From contig JAWKHS010000003.1 in assembly GCA_041394705.1 (NCBI GenBank), positions 496,001 through 560,000 of the forward strand: 64,000 bases of DNA, given 5' to 3'. This document shows positions 8,418 to 16,806 of this stretch, piece after piece. The stretch is from Vicinamibacterales bacterium. Lineage in GTDB: Bacteria > Acidobacteriota > Vicinamibacteria > Vicinamibacterales > UBA2999. The position numbers and the translations under genes were made by a program. The stretch's first letter is position 1; each line of letters opens with the position of its first letter. The notes beneath the pieces are model-generated. The model made no database searches and was not told the DNA's origin. It saw only the letters and a program-made list of their open reading frames with translations.

Positions 8418-9197
8418 ATGTCAACGATGCGATGCCTCGTGGTCGTCGTGGTGCTCGCCGCCCTCGCCCAGCCGGCGTACGCGCAGTTCGCGGTGCTCGA
8501 TAGCGCGAACCTGGCTCAGACGGTTCAGATCGCCGAGCGGACGCTGCAGCACTACAACCAGCTGCGGCAGCAGTACGAGGTCATCGTCCGGATGGCCCGT
8601 CGGCTCGGTGTGCTCGACCAGTACCGCATTCCGACCATTCCGATAGCGAGCCACGACACCTCGCGGTGGACCTTCGGCGCCCCGTGGCTCCGCGCCTTGA
8701 ACTCTGGCGATCCCACAGGGGCGGCGTATGCGTCATCCACGGTGCCCATCCTACCCACGAGCACCATGCCGGCCGGGCTCTCGGCCGCGGCTCGACGATT
8801 CCTCGACCGCGCCTACGCCACCATCGAAGTGGCCGACTCGGTCGCCACCTTGGGCGCCCACCAAGTGGCCCTCACGCGTGGGTACCACGCACGTATCCAG
8901 AATGCCGTCCAGGCCCTGGAGCGGGACGTGCTGAACGCCGCGCAGCCGTACCACGAGATGACCGCCGTGCTCGACAAGATCGCGGCCGGAGAGCTCGTGG
9001 CTCGCCGCCAGGACACGGCCGCCAATCAGCTCCTGTCGCACGCCCTCGAGCAGCTGCTGGTGCGCAGCAAGCGCGAACGCGACACCGAGGCGGCCACGAT
9101 CAACATGCAGCTCACTAGCTGGCGTGACGGCCGGGCCGCGAACGACGCGTTCGTGGCGGGCACCGGCGACGCCCTGCGGACGTGGCGCCAGCCGTAG
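8418..9197 (+). CDS. trbJ: TrbJ-like protein, first of two tandem copies
   Basis: 259 residues with a signal peptide (CLVVVVVLAALAQPAYAQ) and the typical mature start FAVLDSANLAQTVQ. The rest is mostly helical and coiled, as in VirB5/TrbJ proteins, which act at the pilus tip or in pilus assembly. The end (NMQLTSWRDGRAANDAF...GTGDALRTWRQP) is nearly the same as that of the next gene, so the pair arose by duplication. The middle regions differ strongly, so the duplication is old. Confidence 0.85.
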   Translation: MSTMRCLVVVVVLAALAQPAYAQFAVLDSANLAQTVQIAERTLQHYNQLRQQYEVIVRMARRLGVLDQYRIPTIPIASHDTSRWTFGAPWLRALNSGDPTGAAYASSTVPILPTSTMPAGLSAAARRFLDRAYATIEVADSVATLGAHQVALTRGYHARIQNAVQALERDVLNAAQPYHEMTAVLDKIAAGELVARRQDTAANQLLSHALEQLLVRSKRERDTEAATINMQLTSWRDGRAANDAFVAGTGDALRTWRQP

Positions 9198-9223
9198 GCC
9201 GCCGAGGCAGAAGGAGGGACCCC

Positions 9224-10018
9224 ATGGTGCGCTCCGCCATCCCCGCTGTCGTGATCGTGCTGTTCGTGCCCCTGAGTGTGCATGCGCAGTTCGCGGTCAT
9301 CGACCCTGCCAACGTCGCGCGCAACACGGTGACGGCAGCGCTGAAGGAGTACCTCGTGACTAGCCAGCGTCTCCAGCGCGAGCAGTTAGAGCGGATGGCG
9401 CGGCGCCTCAGCCGGCTGACCAGCCTCACCAAGTACGCGCTGCCTGGGGCCCCACCGTGGCGCATCCACGCGTTTGACGATCCGACCGTCTCCGCGATGG
9501 CGCGCGACTTCCAGGCGGCTCTGAACTACGGCGACCGCGCTGGTCGGGCACTGCTCGCCGTGAGCCACGACGTCCAGGCCGCGACCGGGTTGCTGCACGG
9601 GCTCTCGCCCGGGGCCGCACGCGCGGTGGCCTCACGCCTGGCGACTCTCGACGCAGCCGCCGCGGCCATGATCGCGGGCACGCACCAGAGCGGGGAAACA
9701 CGCCTCAACGGCCGACGCGAACTGGCGGCTGTGGAAGCGCTGGAAGGGGATGTCGTCGACCCGAGCGCCGAGCAAAGCGCTACCGCCGCCCTCGAGAAGA
9801 TCAGCGGCGCTGGGCTGATTGCCGGCCGCCAGCGTCAGGCGCGGGTGCAGCTCCTGGCGAGCGTGCTCGAGGAACTGCTCATTGCCACGAAGCGGACGCG
9901 CGATGCCGACGCCGCCGTGCTCAACATGCAACTGACGACATGGCGCGACGGGGCCGCCGCCAACCAGGCCTTCGCGGCCGGCACCGGTGATGCGCTGCGC
10001 GCCTGGCGTCAGCCGTGA
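9224..10018 (+). CDS. trbJ: TrbJ-like protein, second tandem copy
   Basis: 264 residues from the ATG at 9224, which has GGAGGGA upstream. The signal peptide (PAVVIVLFVPLSVHAQ) precedes FAVIDPANVARNTV, parallel to the preceding gene. The C-terminus (NMQLTTWRDGAAANQAF, GTGDALRAWRQP) matches it closely. The central helical region carries a different pattern rich in Ala/Arg. Two VirB5/TrbJ-type proteins may form a mixed tip complex or serve different recipients. That is inference; only the duplication is seen. Confidence 0.8.
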   Translation: MVRSAIPAVVIVLFVPLSVHAQFAVIDPANVARNTVTAALKEYLVTSQRLQREQLERMARRLSRLTSLTKYALPGAPPWRIHAFDDPTVSAMARDFQAALNYGDRAGRALLAVSHDVQAATGLLHGLSPGAARAVASRLATLDAAAAAMIAGTHQSGETRLNGRRELAAVEALEGDVVDPSAEQSATAALEKISGAGLIAGRQRQARVQLLASVLEELLIATKRTRDADAAVLNMQLTTWRDGAAANQAFAAGTGDALRAWRQP

Positions 10019-10034
10019 GGGGAGGCGAGACCGC

Positions 10035-10883
10035 ATGCCGCCAGGAACGCAACTGAACCTGATTCCCACGGTGCAGCAGGCCATCGCCAGCCTGCTGACC
10101 ACCTACGAGCCGCAGTTCCTGCAGTTCGGCTACACGCTGTTCCTGGCGTTCGCCACCATCATCCTGGTGTGGCAGGGCGTCCGGATGATGTTCGCGGCCG
10201 ACGGCCTCGGCGACCAGATGTACGAGTTCGCCAAGCTCCTGCTGGTGATCTCGTTCGGCTACGCCTTCATCACGTTCTACGAGGCGCCGATCCCCGGCAT
10301 CGGCAGCTCGTTCAGCAACCTGATCACCGACCAGATGTTCTACTTCCAGAGCGTGCTCGAAGCCAGGGCGTTCGACAACGTCTACCGGCACCTGGACGCC
10401 CTCGCCGGCGCCTTCGTACAGCCGGATGCGTGGTCTATCCTGGCAAACCTCCTCTATTGGACCGTGCTGCTCCTGGTCGCCATCGCCAAGGGGCTGGCGC
10501 TCGCGGTCGTGGCATTCGGGCTGATCGCGTCGGCCGTGTGCGCGCTGGTGGGGCCGATCTTCGTGCCGTTCTTCATCGTGCCGAAGCTCGACTGGCTGTT
10601 CTGGGGCTGGCTGAAGGCGTTCATGCAGTATTCCTTCATCCCCGTCGTGGCGGTGGCGTTCCTGATGATCTTCGAGCAGTTCATCTACCGCTACGTCACC
10701 ACGCTGCCGCCCTCGATCATCCAGGCCGACTACGGCATCTATACCCTGCAGGCCGTCGCGGTGTTGGGGACCTTCATCGTTGGCATGGTGCTCGTGCCCT
10801 CGCTCACGAGCAACATCTTCACCGGTGGCGGCGGCGAGAGCCTGATCTCGCCACGGATCGGACTCGGACGATTCCTTCGGTAG
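10035..10883 (+). CDS. trbL: TrbL/VirB6 polytopic inner-membrane channel protein
   Basis: 282 residues from the ATG at 10035. Contains at least five hydrophobic segments, including FGYTLFLAFATIILVWQGVR, LLYWTVLLLVAIAKGLALAV and AVLGTFIVGMVLVPSL. Between the first helices is a conserved amphipathic segment (FYEAPIPGIGSSFSNLI). The protein corresponds to TrbL/VirB6, the inner-membrane part of the transfer channel. It is shorter than TrbL of RP4, lacking the long polar C-terminal tail. Confidence 0.88.
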   Translation: MPPGTQLNLIPTVQQAIASLLTTYEPQFLQFGYTLFLAFATIILVWQGVRMMFAADGLGDQMYEFAKLLLVISFGYAFITFYEAPIPGIGSSFSNLITDQMFYFQSVLEARAFDNVYRHLDALAGAFVQPDAWSILANLLYWTVLLLVAIAKGLALAVVAFGLIASAVCALVGPIFVPFFIVPKLDWLFWGWLKAFMQYSFIPVVAVAFLMIFEQFIYRYVTTLPPSIIQADYGIYTLQAVAVLGTFIVGMVLVPSLTSNIFTGGGGESLISPRIGLGRFLR

Positions 10884-10895
10884 TCGGGAGGCTTC

Positions 10896-11066
10896 ATGGC
10901 CAGACGCGGATGGAACCAGGCGCGGCGTGACAACGACGACCAGGTGGCGTCGCCCGCGCTGCTGCGCTTGATGGGCCTCGTGGTCGGCATCGGGATGCTC
11001 ATGGGCCTTGCGGCGGGCGTCGTGTGGACGCTCTACCACCTGGTCTGGCGCCCCTGGTTCGGCTAG
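10896..11066 (+). CDS. 56-aa single-span membrane protein of the transfer operon
   Basis: Between trbL and trbF lies a complete small gene: ATG at 10896 with GGGAGG a few bases upstream, stop TAG at 11064-11066. The product has a charged N-terminus (ARRGWNQARRDNDDQVASP), one hydrophobic helix of about 20 residues (LMGLVVGIGMLMGLAAGVVW) and a short aromatic tail ending RPWFG. Codon use and spacing match the neighbours (12 bases after trbL, 15 before trbF). It could correspond to a small accessory protein such as TrbK, but it has no lipobox. Confidence 0.7.
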   Translation: MARRGWNQARRDNDDQVASPALLRLMGLVVGIGMLMGLAAGVVWTLYHLVWRPWFG

Positions 11067-11081
11067 CGGAGAGGAGGCGCC

Positions 11082-11783
11082 ATGGATGCCACGGTGGCCG
11101 ACATCAAGCCGAAGACGCTCGAGGGCGCCAAGCGCCAGTTCGTCGAGCTGTACGGCTCGGCGCTGGTCATGAACACCTACTTAAAGATCACGCTGGTGCT
11201 CGTTTCGTTGGTGGCGCTGGGCCTGTTGGGGCTCAACGTCTACACGGCATCGAAGTACGCCAATGTCCGGCCGCTCGTGATCCGCATCGACGACGTCGGA
11301 CGAGCTGAAGCCGTCTCGTACGACGCCACCGCCTATCGCCCGCAGGCGCCAGAGCTCCGCTACTTCCTGACGCAGTTCGTCGTGAAGCACTTCAGCCGGA
11401 TCAAGGCGACCGTGCAGCGCGAGTATCCGGAGTCGTTGCTGTTCCTCGCTCCGGCCCTGGCTGATGCCACGATCGCGCAGAACGAGCAGAGCCGCGTCCT
11501 CGAGACGTTCGTGACGAACCCCTCCGCCGACGAGGTCGATGTCATCGTCCAGAACGTGAGCCTCAGCGAGCTGACAGCCTCGCCCTTCCGGGCGTCGGTG
11601 ACGTTCGCCAAGGTGTTCTACACTCCTGGCACGCGGCATGAGCGGAGCCGCGAGACCCATGTCGCGCAGGTCGACTTCGTGATGCGCGACCACGTGCCGA
11701 ACGCGTTGGTCCGGGTCAATCCCCTGGGACTCCAGGTGACGTACTTCCGCGTCGATCAGGCCTTCGAGGAGCAGCGGCCGTGA
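11082..11783 (+). CDS. trbF: TrbF/VirB8 inner-membrane scaffold protein
   Basis: 233 residues. A short cytoplasmic region, a single transmembrane helix (ITLVLVSLVALGLLGLNVY) and a periplasmic domain of NTF2-like VirB8 type. Characteristic stretches are ELRYFLTQFVVKHFSRIK and VDVIVQNVSLSEL; it ends with VRVNPLGLQVTYFRVDQAF. VirB8 proteins nucleate the inner-membrane complex. The next gene starts inside its stop codon. Confidence 0.9.
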   Translation: MDATVADIKPKTLEGAKRQFVELYGSALVMNTYLKITLVLVSLVALGLLGLNVYTASKYANVRPLVIRIDDVGRAEAVSYDATAYRPQAPELRYFLTQFVVKHFSRIKATVQREYPESLLFLAPALADATIAQNEQSRVLETFVTNPSADEVDVIVQNVSLSELTASPFRASVTFAKVFYTPGTRHERSRETHVAQVDFVMRDHVPNALVRVNPLGLQVTYFRVDQAFEEQRP

Positions 11784-12079
11784 TCGCCAACACGGCGCTA
11801 CTCGCGGCGGTCACGACGTTTCTGCTGGTGGCGTGGCTGGCCGGCGAACTCGTCTACCTGGTGCCGTTCAAGCGGGCCATCTTCTGGGCCTACGGTTGGC
11901 ACCTGGGCGGTCTCGCGCTCGTGCTGTTCGTCAACCTCAGCGGCTGGTTCTATTTGATCGCACGCTGGATGTTCCTCCGCGACGCCGGCCGCAAGCTGCG
12001 ACACATGGATCGGCAGCTCGAGACGCCAGAGAGTGTGCACGCGGAGCTGCGGGAGCACCTCCAGGCACGTCGGCGGTGA
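11780..12079 (+). CDS. Small two-span membrane protein of the transfer operon
   Basis: 99 residues from the GTG at 11780 (GTGA overlap with trbF). Two hydrophobic segments (ALLAAVTTFLLVAWLAGELVY and LGGLALVLFVNLSGWFYLIA) are followed by a charged, probably cytoplasmic helix (RDAGRKLRHMDRQLETPE). No family is recognised. Its position inside the trb operon suggests a structural or entry-exclusion role, but nothing in the sequence proves this. Confidence 0.6.
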   Translation: MIANTALLAAVTTFLLVAWLAGELVYLVPFKRAIFWAYGWHLGGLALVLFVNLSGWFYLIARWMFLRDAGRKLRHMDRQLETPESVHAELREHLQARRR

Positions 12080-12083
12080 CGTC

Positions 12084-13019
12084 ATGGCCAGCTTCGACGA
12101 TCCGCGGTGGGACGACGCGCGAGACGCGTCGAAGGAGCGGCCCACGATGGGCCGCGGCGGGGCGGAAGCCGATCCGCGCGAGCCGGCCGGCCGGGACTCC
12201 CACGACGTGTTCTCGCGCTCGCTCGATCTACCGCGCGGGCCCTCGCGCGAACCGGTGGAGTGGGACGGTGAGGTTTACCGCCTGCGAGGCTCCGATGTCC
12301 GCACGCTGGCCACGGTGGGCGCGTTTCGGATCGTCCCGGTCGACGACCTCCGAGACGACGAGGGCAGGGCGGCGAGCCTCCATCGTGGCGATGTCGGGCA
12401 CCTGCGCAGTCTCGGCCTCCTGGAACAAGTCGCGTCCGTGGACCGGGTGAGTGGGCGCGCGCTCCTCACTCTCACGGAGCGTGGTCGGGATCTGCTCGAC
12501 GCGCACCGGATGCGTGACGCCGACCACCCGCAGGAATACCACGCCGGCGTCGGTCGCAGCCGCGAGATGCTCCACGACGCCCAGGTCTACCGCGCCTACC
12601 AGCAGGCCGTCGAGCGCCTCCAACGGGACGGCGCCCACATCGAGCGGATCGTCCTCGAGCAGGACCTGAGGCGCGAGTACCAGCAGTTCCTCCACGAGCG
12701 GAATCGAGGGGACGCCGAGACTGATGGACGCCCCGACCGCACGGCTGACGAGGTTCGGACCTGGGCCGACGAGCACCACCTCGCCTACGTGGACGGACAC
12801 GTGCAGTTCCCGGACGTGCAGATCGAGGTGCGGTGGCCCGACGACGTACGCGAGGTCGAGAACGTCGAGGTGCTGACGCCGCACTACCGCGGCGCCCATG
12901 TCACGAGCAAGGTGAGCGCCGGGTTCAAGACCTATCGCTTCGCCGGCGGGCGCGTTGGCGGGCGGACGGGGCGGGGCAGTCGGTTCGATCCGGGCTTGGC
13001 AGAGGAGTTGCTGCGATGA
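12084..13019 (+). CDS. Replication-relaxation/mobilisation-type winged-helix protein
   Basis: 311 residues from the ATG at 12084. The N-terminal 45 residues are polar. Next comes a winged-helix-like region (RGSDVRTLATVGAFRIVPV ... RGDVGHLRSLGLLEQV ... LLTLTERGRDLLDAH). The C-terminal part has a beta-rich segment (HVQFPDVQIEVRW, then VENVEVLTPHYRGAH) reminiscent of the nuclease-like domain of Replic_Relax proteins. The gene lies between the transfer operon and the coupling protein, where a relaxase or relaxosome protein is expected. It overlaps the next gene by ATGA. Family assignment is by pattern only. Confidence 0.5.
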   Translation: MASFDDPRWDDARDASKERPTMGRGGAEADPREPAGRDSHDVFSRSLDLPRGPSREPVEWDGEVYRLRGSDVRTLATVGAFRIVPVDDLRDDEGRAASLHRGDVGHLRSLGLLEQVASVDRVSGRALLTLTERGRDLLDAHRMRDADHPQEYHAGVGRSREMLHDAQVYRAYQQAVERLQRDGAHIERIVLEQDLRREYQQFLHERNRGDAETDGRPDRTADEVRTWADEHHLAYVDGHVQFPDVQIEVRWPDDVREVENVEVLTPHYRGAHVTSKVSAGFKTYRFAGGRVGGRTGRGSRFDPGLAEELLR

Positions 13020-14014
13020 CGTTCGAGGATCGCGTCGAGGCGGTCGCCGCGTTCGGCTTCACGAACCGGCAGGCACGGTTCCTGGTGACGGTGATGACCC
13101 ACGCTGGCGTGTGTGTGGGACGCCAGTACTGCGCCTTCGCGGGTATCTCCTACGGCGAGCCGGTGCGGACCCTCTTCCGCACGCTCGAAGCCAATGGATT
13201 TGCGACCGTCAACCCGTCGGGGCATGGCCGCGCCCGCATCTTCCACGTGCAGTACAAGCCGCTCTATCGCGCGATCGGTCAGGCCGAGAACCGCTTCCGC
13301 CGGCCGGCGCCGCTGCCTCGCGCCATCGAGCGCCTCATGGTGCTGGACCTCGTGACGGCCGACCACTCGGTGACGTGGCTGGGCACCGAGCGCGAGAAGG
13401 TCCGCGAGTTCACGACGAAGGTGGGTCTGCCGCTCGATGCGCTGCCATACCTGACGTTCCGAGCCACGAACCCGGAGTCCGACGCGGTGCCCGACGAGAC
13501 CACCCGGTACTTCCCCGACAAGCTCCCGATTGGCGTGTCGCCCGACGGCCTGCGGCACGTGTTCCTGTACGTGGCCGCGGACCCGGACGCCGGGCGGTTC
13601 CGCTTGTTCCTCGAGCGCCACGCGGCCGTGTTGCGAGGTCTGGAGCAGTGGACCCTCCGCGTGGCGTTCCCTCGGCACCGATTCGGCGCGGTCGCGCGCT
13701 ACCGCGCCGCCTTCCAGGACCAACTACTCACGCCGCTGCCGGGGCACGTGCGCGATGAACTCGCGTGGTACTTCCGCGAGCGACAGGCGAAGGCGCCGGT
13801 GCTCGACGAGCGGTTCTTCAAGGCCCAGAGCGCGTTCGAGTCGGACCGATGGCGGGCCGCCTATCGTCGCTGGCTGGTCGACGGCGACGCCGTGCTGGAT
13901 GGACTCGTGTCGCCGCGCCTGGCGGACGCCGTCAGAGGCAATCGCGGGCGGCTGGAGTGCGTCGTCCTCCCGCACGCGTATGACCATCTCTCCTCCCTGG
14001 TTGGCAGAGCGTGA
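13016..14014 (+). CDS. Conserved element protein with N-terminal winged helix, partner of the preceding gene
   Basis: 332 residues; ATG at 13016 overlaps the previous stop. The first 100 residues look like a winged helix (GFTNRQARFLVTVMTHAGVC ... VRTLFRTLEANGFATVNPSGHGRARIFHV), which suggests DNA binding. The remainder is a mixed alpha/beta domain with the stretches VTWLGTEREKVREF and TTRYFPDKLPIGVS that I do not recognise. The strict coupling with the Replic_Relax-like gene suggests the two act together at the transfer origin. No HUH or tyrosine-relaxase motif is evident. Confidence 0.5.
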   Translation: MTFEDRVEAVAAFGFTNRQARFLVTVMTHAGVCVGRQYCAFAGISYGEPVRTLFRTLEANGFATVNPSGHGRARIFHVQYKPLYRAIGQAENRFRRPAPLPRAIERLMVLDLVTADHSVTWLGTEREKVREFTTKVGLPLDALPYLTFRATNPESDAVPDETTRYFPDKLPIGVSPDGLRHVFLYVAADPDAGRFRLFLERHAAVLRGLEQWTLRVAFPRHRFGAVARYRAAFQDQLLTPLPGHVRDELAWYFRERQAKAPVLDERFFKAQSAFESDRWRAAYRRWLVDGDAVLDGLVSPRLADAVRGNRGRLECVVLPHAYDHLSSLVGRA

Positions 14015-14484
14015 ACGGAAGGGAGCTAGAAGTTGAGTCAGAAGCGCTCACAGAAGTCTGACGCCGAACCCGACTTCTACCCGAGGGTCTTCCGTGTGTC
14101 CGGCCCACGACGCTCTGGCGGATGCACCCGTGACGGGTCGTCCGGCAGCCATTGGGCCTTTGCAGTCAACATCTTGGGCGGCGTCGAAGCCCCCCGCCGC
14201 CCCCTGGCCCAGCGGCGCCGTGTGCCGCGCGCACGGAGGCCGGAGGTACAGCAGCCGAAGTGTGAGCGACCCCGCCCCTGGCGTCGGATGCTGACCCCGC
14301 ACCGCCCCCGGAGGGTCGCTCACACTTCGGCTGCTGCCCATCCAGCACGTCCATGGCGGCGACGCTCTGCGCTGGGACCCACCCACGCAAACCGCGCCCG
14401 ATCGCCCCGCACATTCGTCGCCCGATCCGGCCTCGAATCCGCGCGGAAACCCACCTCGGTTGTCCGCTCTGAAGGAGGCCGCCC
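14015..14484. other. 470-bp non-coding block, candidate transfer-origin region
   Basis: No convincing gene. The block lies between the mobilisation-type genes and a gene for a small DNA-binding-like protein upstream of the coupling protein, a usual place for oriT. It contains the 23-bp perfect inverted repeat at 14249-14336 and GC-rich runs. No nick-site consensus was recognised. Confidence 0.4.
14249..14336. repeat. Perfect 23-bp inverted repeat around a 42-base spacer
   Basis: Arms at 14249-14271 and 14314-14336 are exact complements (inner part tgtgagcgacc / ggtcgctcaca). The spacer is very GC-rich and includes the stretch gtcggatgctgacc. It could form a long hairpin (terminator or oriT), or it could be a small transposon-derived piece, since such arms resemble IS21-type ends. 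No T run follows, which argues against a simple terminator. Confidence 0.7.
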
Positions 14485-14802
14485 ATGCCCGTGATCAAGG
14501 CCCGCACGCGCGGGAAGCACATCGTCCGCCACATCGCCCGGCTCGACCGCGAGAACCTCGAGACGCTCTTCGCGTACGCGACGTTCCTCGGCGAGCCGTC
14601 CGACTACGTGCTGAACCAGGTGATCGACACGTTGCTCGCTCGCGACAAAGAGTTCAGCGCGTGGCGCGAGCAGCATCCCGGTCCGCACGCACCGCATCCG
14701 CTTCTAAGCCACGCGAAGCGACGCGTTGGTTCCGGGGCCCAGGTCGTCGGCGATCACGCGTCGTCCACCGTGCTCGGTGCAGGAACGCCGCTCGCTGGAT
14801 AG
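14485..14802 (+). CDS. Small RHH/relaxosome-type accessory protein
   Basis: 105 residues; ATG at 14485 follows AAGGAGG. The conserved part is RHIARLDRENLETLFAYATF followed by DYVLNQVIDTLLARDKEF. This helix-turn-helix pattern is similar to ribbon-helix-helix accessory proteins encoded just before the coupling protein in trb-type elements. The C-terminal 35 residues look disordered. A role in binding oriT and handing DNA to TraG is inferred from position. Confidence 0.5.
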   Translation: MPVIKARTRGKHIVRHIARLDRENLETLFAYATFLGEPSDYVLNQVIDTLLARDKEFSAWREQHPGPHAPHPLLSHAKRRVGSGAQVVGDHASSTVLGAGTPLAG

Positions 14803-14817
14803 CAGGTGGAGGCCACG

Positions 14818-16806
14818 ATGGTACGCACCATCGTCGAGATGCGCGGATTCGTGGCGATGCTCAGCGCCGCGGCGGTCGGTGTCTGGGGGCTGACTGCGCA
14901 CCCGCTGCCGGCCGACAACCCGTTCCTGCAGATCGTAGCCCTCCGCGATCCGGCCGTGTTTCGGGGCCTGTCGTACGGCTACGCCGCGCTGTGGTTCAGC
15001 ACGCCATTCCTCGTCGCGAGCGTGCTGCTCTCAGGCCTGACGATCGTGGCCTACCGTCGCGCGCCGGCAGCTCGCCTTCACCCGCTTCCGCCGTATCCCC
15101 AGCCCGAGACGCGGCCCGCCCCGTCGCTGGTGCTGGGCGAGACACATCTGCAGGCGACCACGGGCCCGGCGGCCGACCCGGAATGGCTCGAACTCCCGCA
15201 GCGTGGTCTGTATACCGGCGTCATGATTCTGGGCGCCGTCGGCACGGGGAAGACGTCGGCGTGCATGTATCCGTACGTCGACCAGCTCCTGCGCTGGCGC
15301 GCCCGGGATCCCGCGCTCAAAGTCGGCGGGCTCGTGCTCGAGGTGAAGGGCGACTTCTGCCAGCAGGTGCGCACCATGCTGGCGATGCACGGACGGGCCG
15401 ACGACTACCTGGAACTCGGCCTCGACACCGGCTACTGCTACAACCCGCTCCACAACGATCTTGACGCCTACGCCGTGGCGTACGCCATCTCGACGTTGCT
15501 GAACAACTTGTTCGGCAAGTCGAAAGAGCCGTTCTGGCAGCAGGCCTACACGGACCTGCTGAAGTTCGTGATCTCGCTGCGGCGCATCACCGATGGCTAC
15601 ACCACCCTGTCGGAGGTCTACCAGTTCATCGTCAACGAGCAGAAGATCGCCGACAACATCGCCACGCTCGGGAAGCGGCTGAACGAGCCGCACGAAGTCA
15701 TCCTCGTGTCTGAGGACGACTACCAGACGCAGGTGCGCACGGCGCCGTTCATCCATTGGCGGAAGATCGGCCCGAACACGCGCGCCCACGACTACAACGG
15801 AGACCTCGAAACGCACCTGTCCGAGAACGGGATTGCGTTCACGGTCCGCCGCGACGTGACGGTCGTAGACGCCGACCGCCATCACCGCCTGGATGCTATC
15901 CGCCGCTGGTTCGGCGGCGTGTGGCTGAAGCTCGACAACAAGGTCAAGGCGTCGATCATCGAAGGCGTCGTCGTCTTCCTGTCGCTGTTCGACGAGAACC
16001 CCGAGGTGTTCCGAGCGTTCTGCCCCGACCGGATGCGCTACGCGCGACCGCCGAAGCCGGGGGAGCCGCGGCCGCTGCCGCCGCTCGAGGAACTGCTCGA
16101 GTCTGGCCACGTGCTCGGACTGAACTTCCCAGTCGCGCTGAACCCGGCGCTCGCCCGGGGCCTCGGCGTAATGCTGAAGCTCGACTTCCAGCGCGCCGTG
16201 CTGAACCGCATTCCGCGGATCTCGGCGAAACCAGATGCCGCATGGCGCGACATCCTGTTCGTGGCCGACGAGTACCACGCCTTCGCCACGGTGGGGGAGA
16301 CCGACCCGACCGGCGACGAACGCGCCTTCGCGTTGTCGCGCCAGGCGCGACTGATTCCGATTGTCGCCACGCAGTCGATCGCGTCGCTTCGGTCCGCCCT
16401 GGCCGGCGACGACGGCTGGCGCACCCTGCTGCAGTGCTTCCGCACAAAGTTGTTCCTCGCAACCAGTGACGAACTGACGGCGCGCGTGGCGGCAGAACTG
16501 TGCGGCAAGGTCGATCAGCTCAAGACGCGGTACTCGATCAGCGAGACCGCGTCCGACGCGCACATCTCGTGGCTGGGGGGCCAACCCGCCGCCTCGAAGC
16601 AGTCGCTCGGCGCGACCAAGTCGTACACCTTCGAGTCGGACTTCCTGTTCCAGCCCCGCGTGTTCATGGAGTTGCAGAACGCGCAGGCGGTTGCGTTGCC
16701 CTACGACGGCGTGAACCCGCTGCCGCCGCGCTACTGCTACCTGAAACCGCACTACCTCGACGTGCAGACCAGCTACTTCGAGCACTTGGCGAAAGGCGCC
16801 CTATGA
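14818..16806 (+). CDS. traG: TraG/VirD4 coupling protein
   Basis: 662 residues from ATG at 14818, which has GGTGGAGG six bases upstream; a GTG at 14806 is less well placed. Two N-terminal membrane helices (GFVAMLSAAAVGVWGL and STPFLVASVLLSGLTIV). Walker A GAVGTGKT at about residues 139-146 and Walker B FVADEY with Asp484-Glu485. The motif IVATQSIASLRS follows. The protein brings the relaxosome DNA to the secretion channel and pumps DNA. Length and motifs are complete. Confidence 0.93.
   Translation: MVRTIVEMRGFVAMLSAAAVGVWGLTAHPLPADNPFLQIVALRDPAVFRGLSYGYAALWFSTPFLVASVLLSGLTIVAYRRAPAARLHPLPPYPQPETRPAPSLVLGETHLQATTGPAADPEWLELPQRGLYTGVMILGAVGTGKTSACMYPYVDQLLRWRARDPALKVGGLVLEVKGDFCQQVRTMLAMHGRADDYLELGLDTGYCYNPLHNDLDAYAVAYAISTLLNNLFGKSKEPFWQQAYTDLLKFVISLRRITDGYTTLSEVYQFIVNEQKIADNIATLGKRLNEPHEVILVSEDDYQTQVRTAPFIHWRKIGPNTRAHDYNGDLETHLSENGIAFTVRRDVTVVDADRHHRLDAIRRWFGGVWLKLDNKVKASIIEGVVVFLSLFDENPEVFRAFCPDRMRYARPPKPGEPRPLPPLEELLESGHVLGLNFPVALNPALARGLGVMLKLDFQRAVLNRIPRISAKPDAAWRDILFVADEYHAFATVGETDPTGDERAFALSRQARLIPIVATQSIASLRSALAGDDGWRTLLQCFRTKLFLATSDELTARVAAELCGKVDQLKTRYSISETASDAHISWLGGQPAASKQSLGATKSYTFESDFLFQPRVFMELQNAQAVALPYDGVNPLPPRYCYLKPHYLDVQTSYFEHLAKGAL

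Noticed and set aside
15031..16785. Long minus-strand open frame antisense to traG (also 4551-5909 antisense to trbE, 45126-46709 antisense to cbaA)
   Set aside because: Very GC-rich DNA gives long antisense frames; the products are Arg/Val/Glu-rich low-complexity sequences without motifs, opposite to clearly recognised genes.
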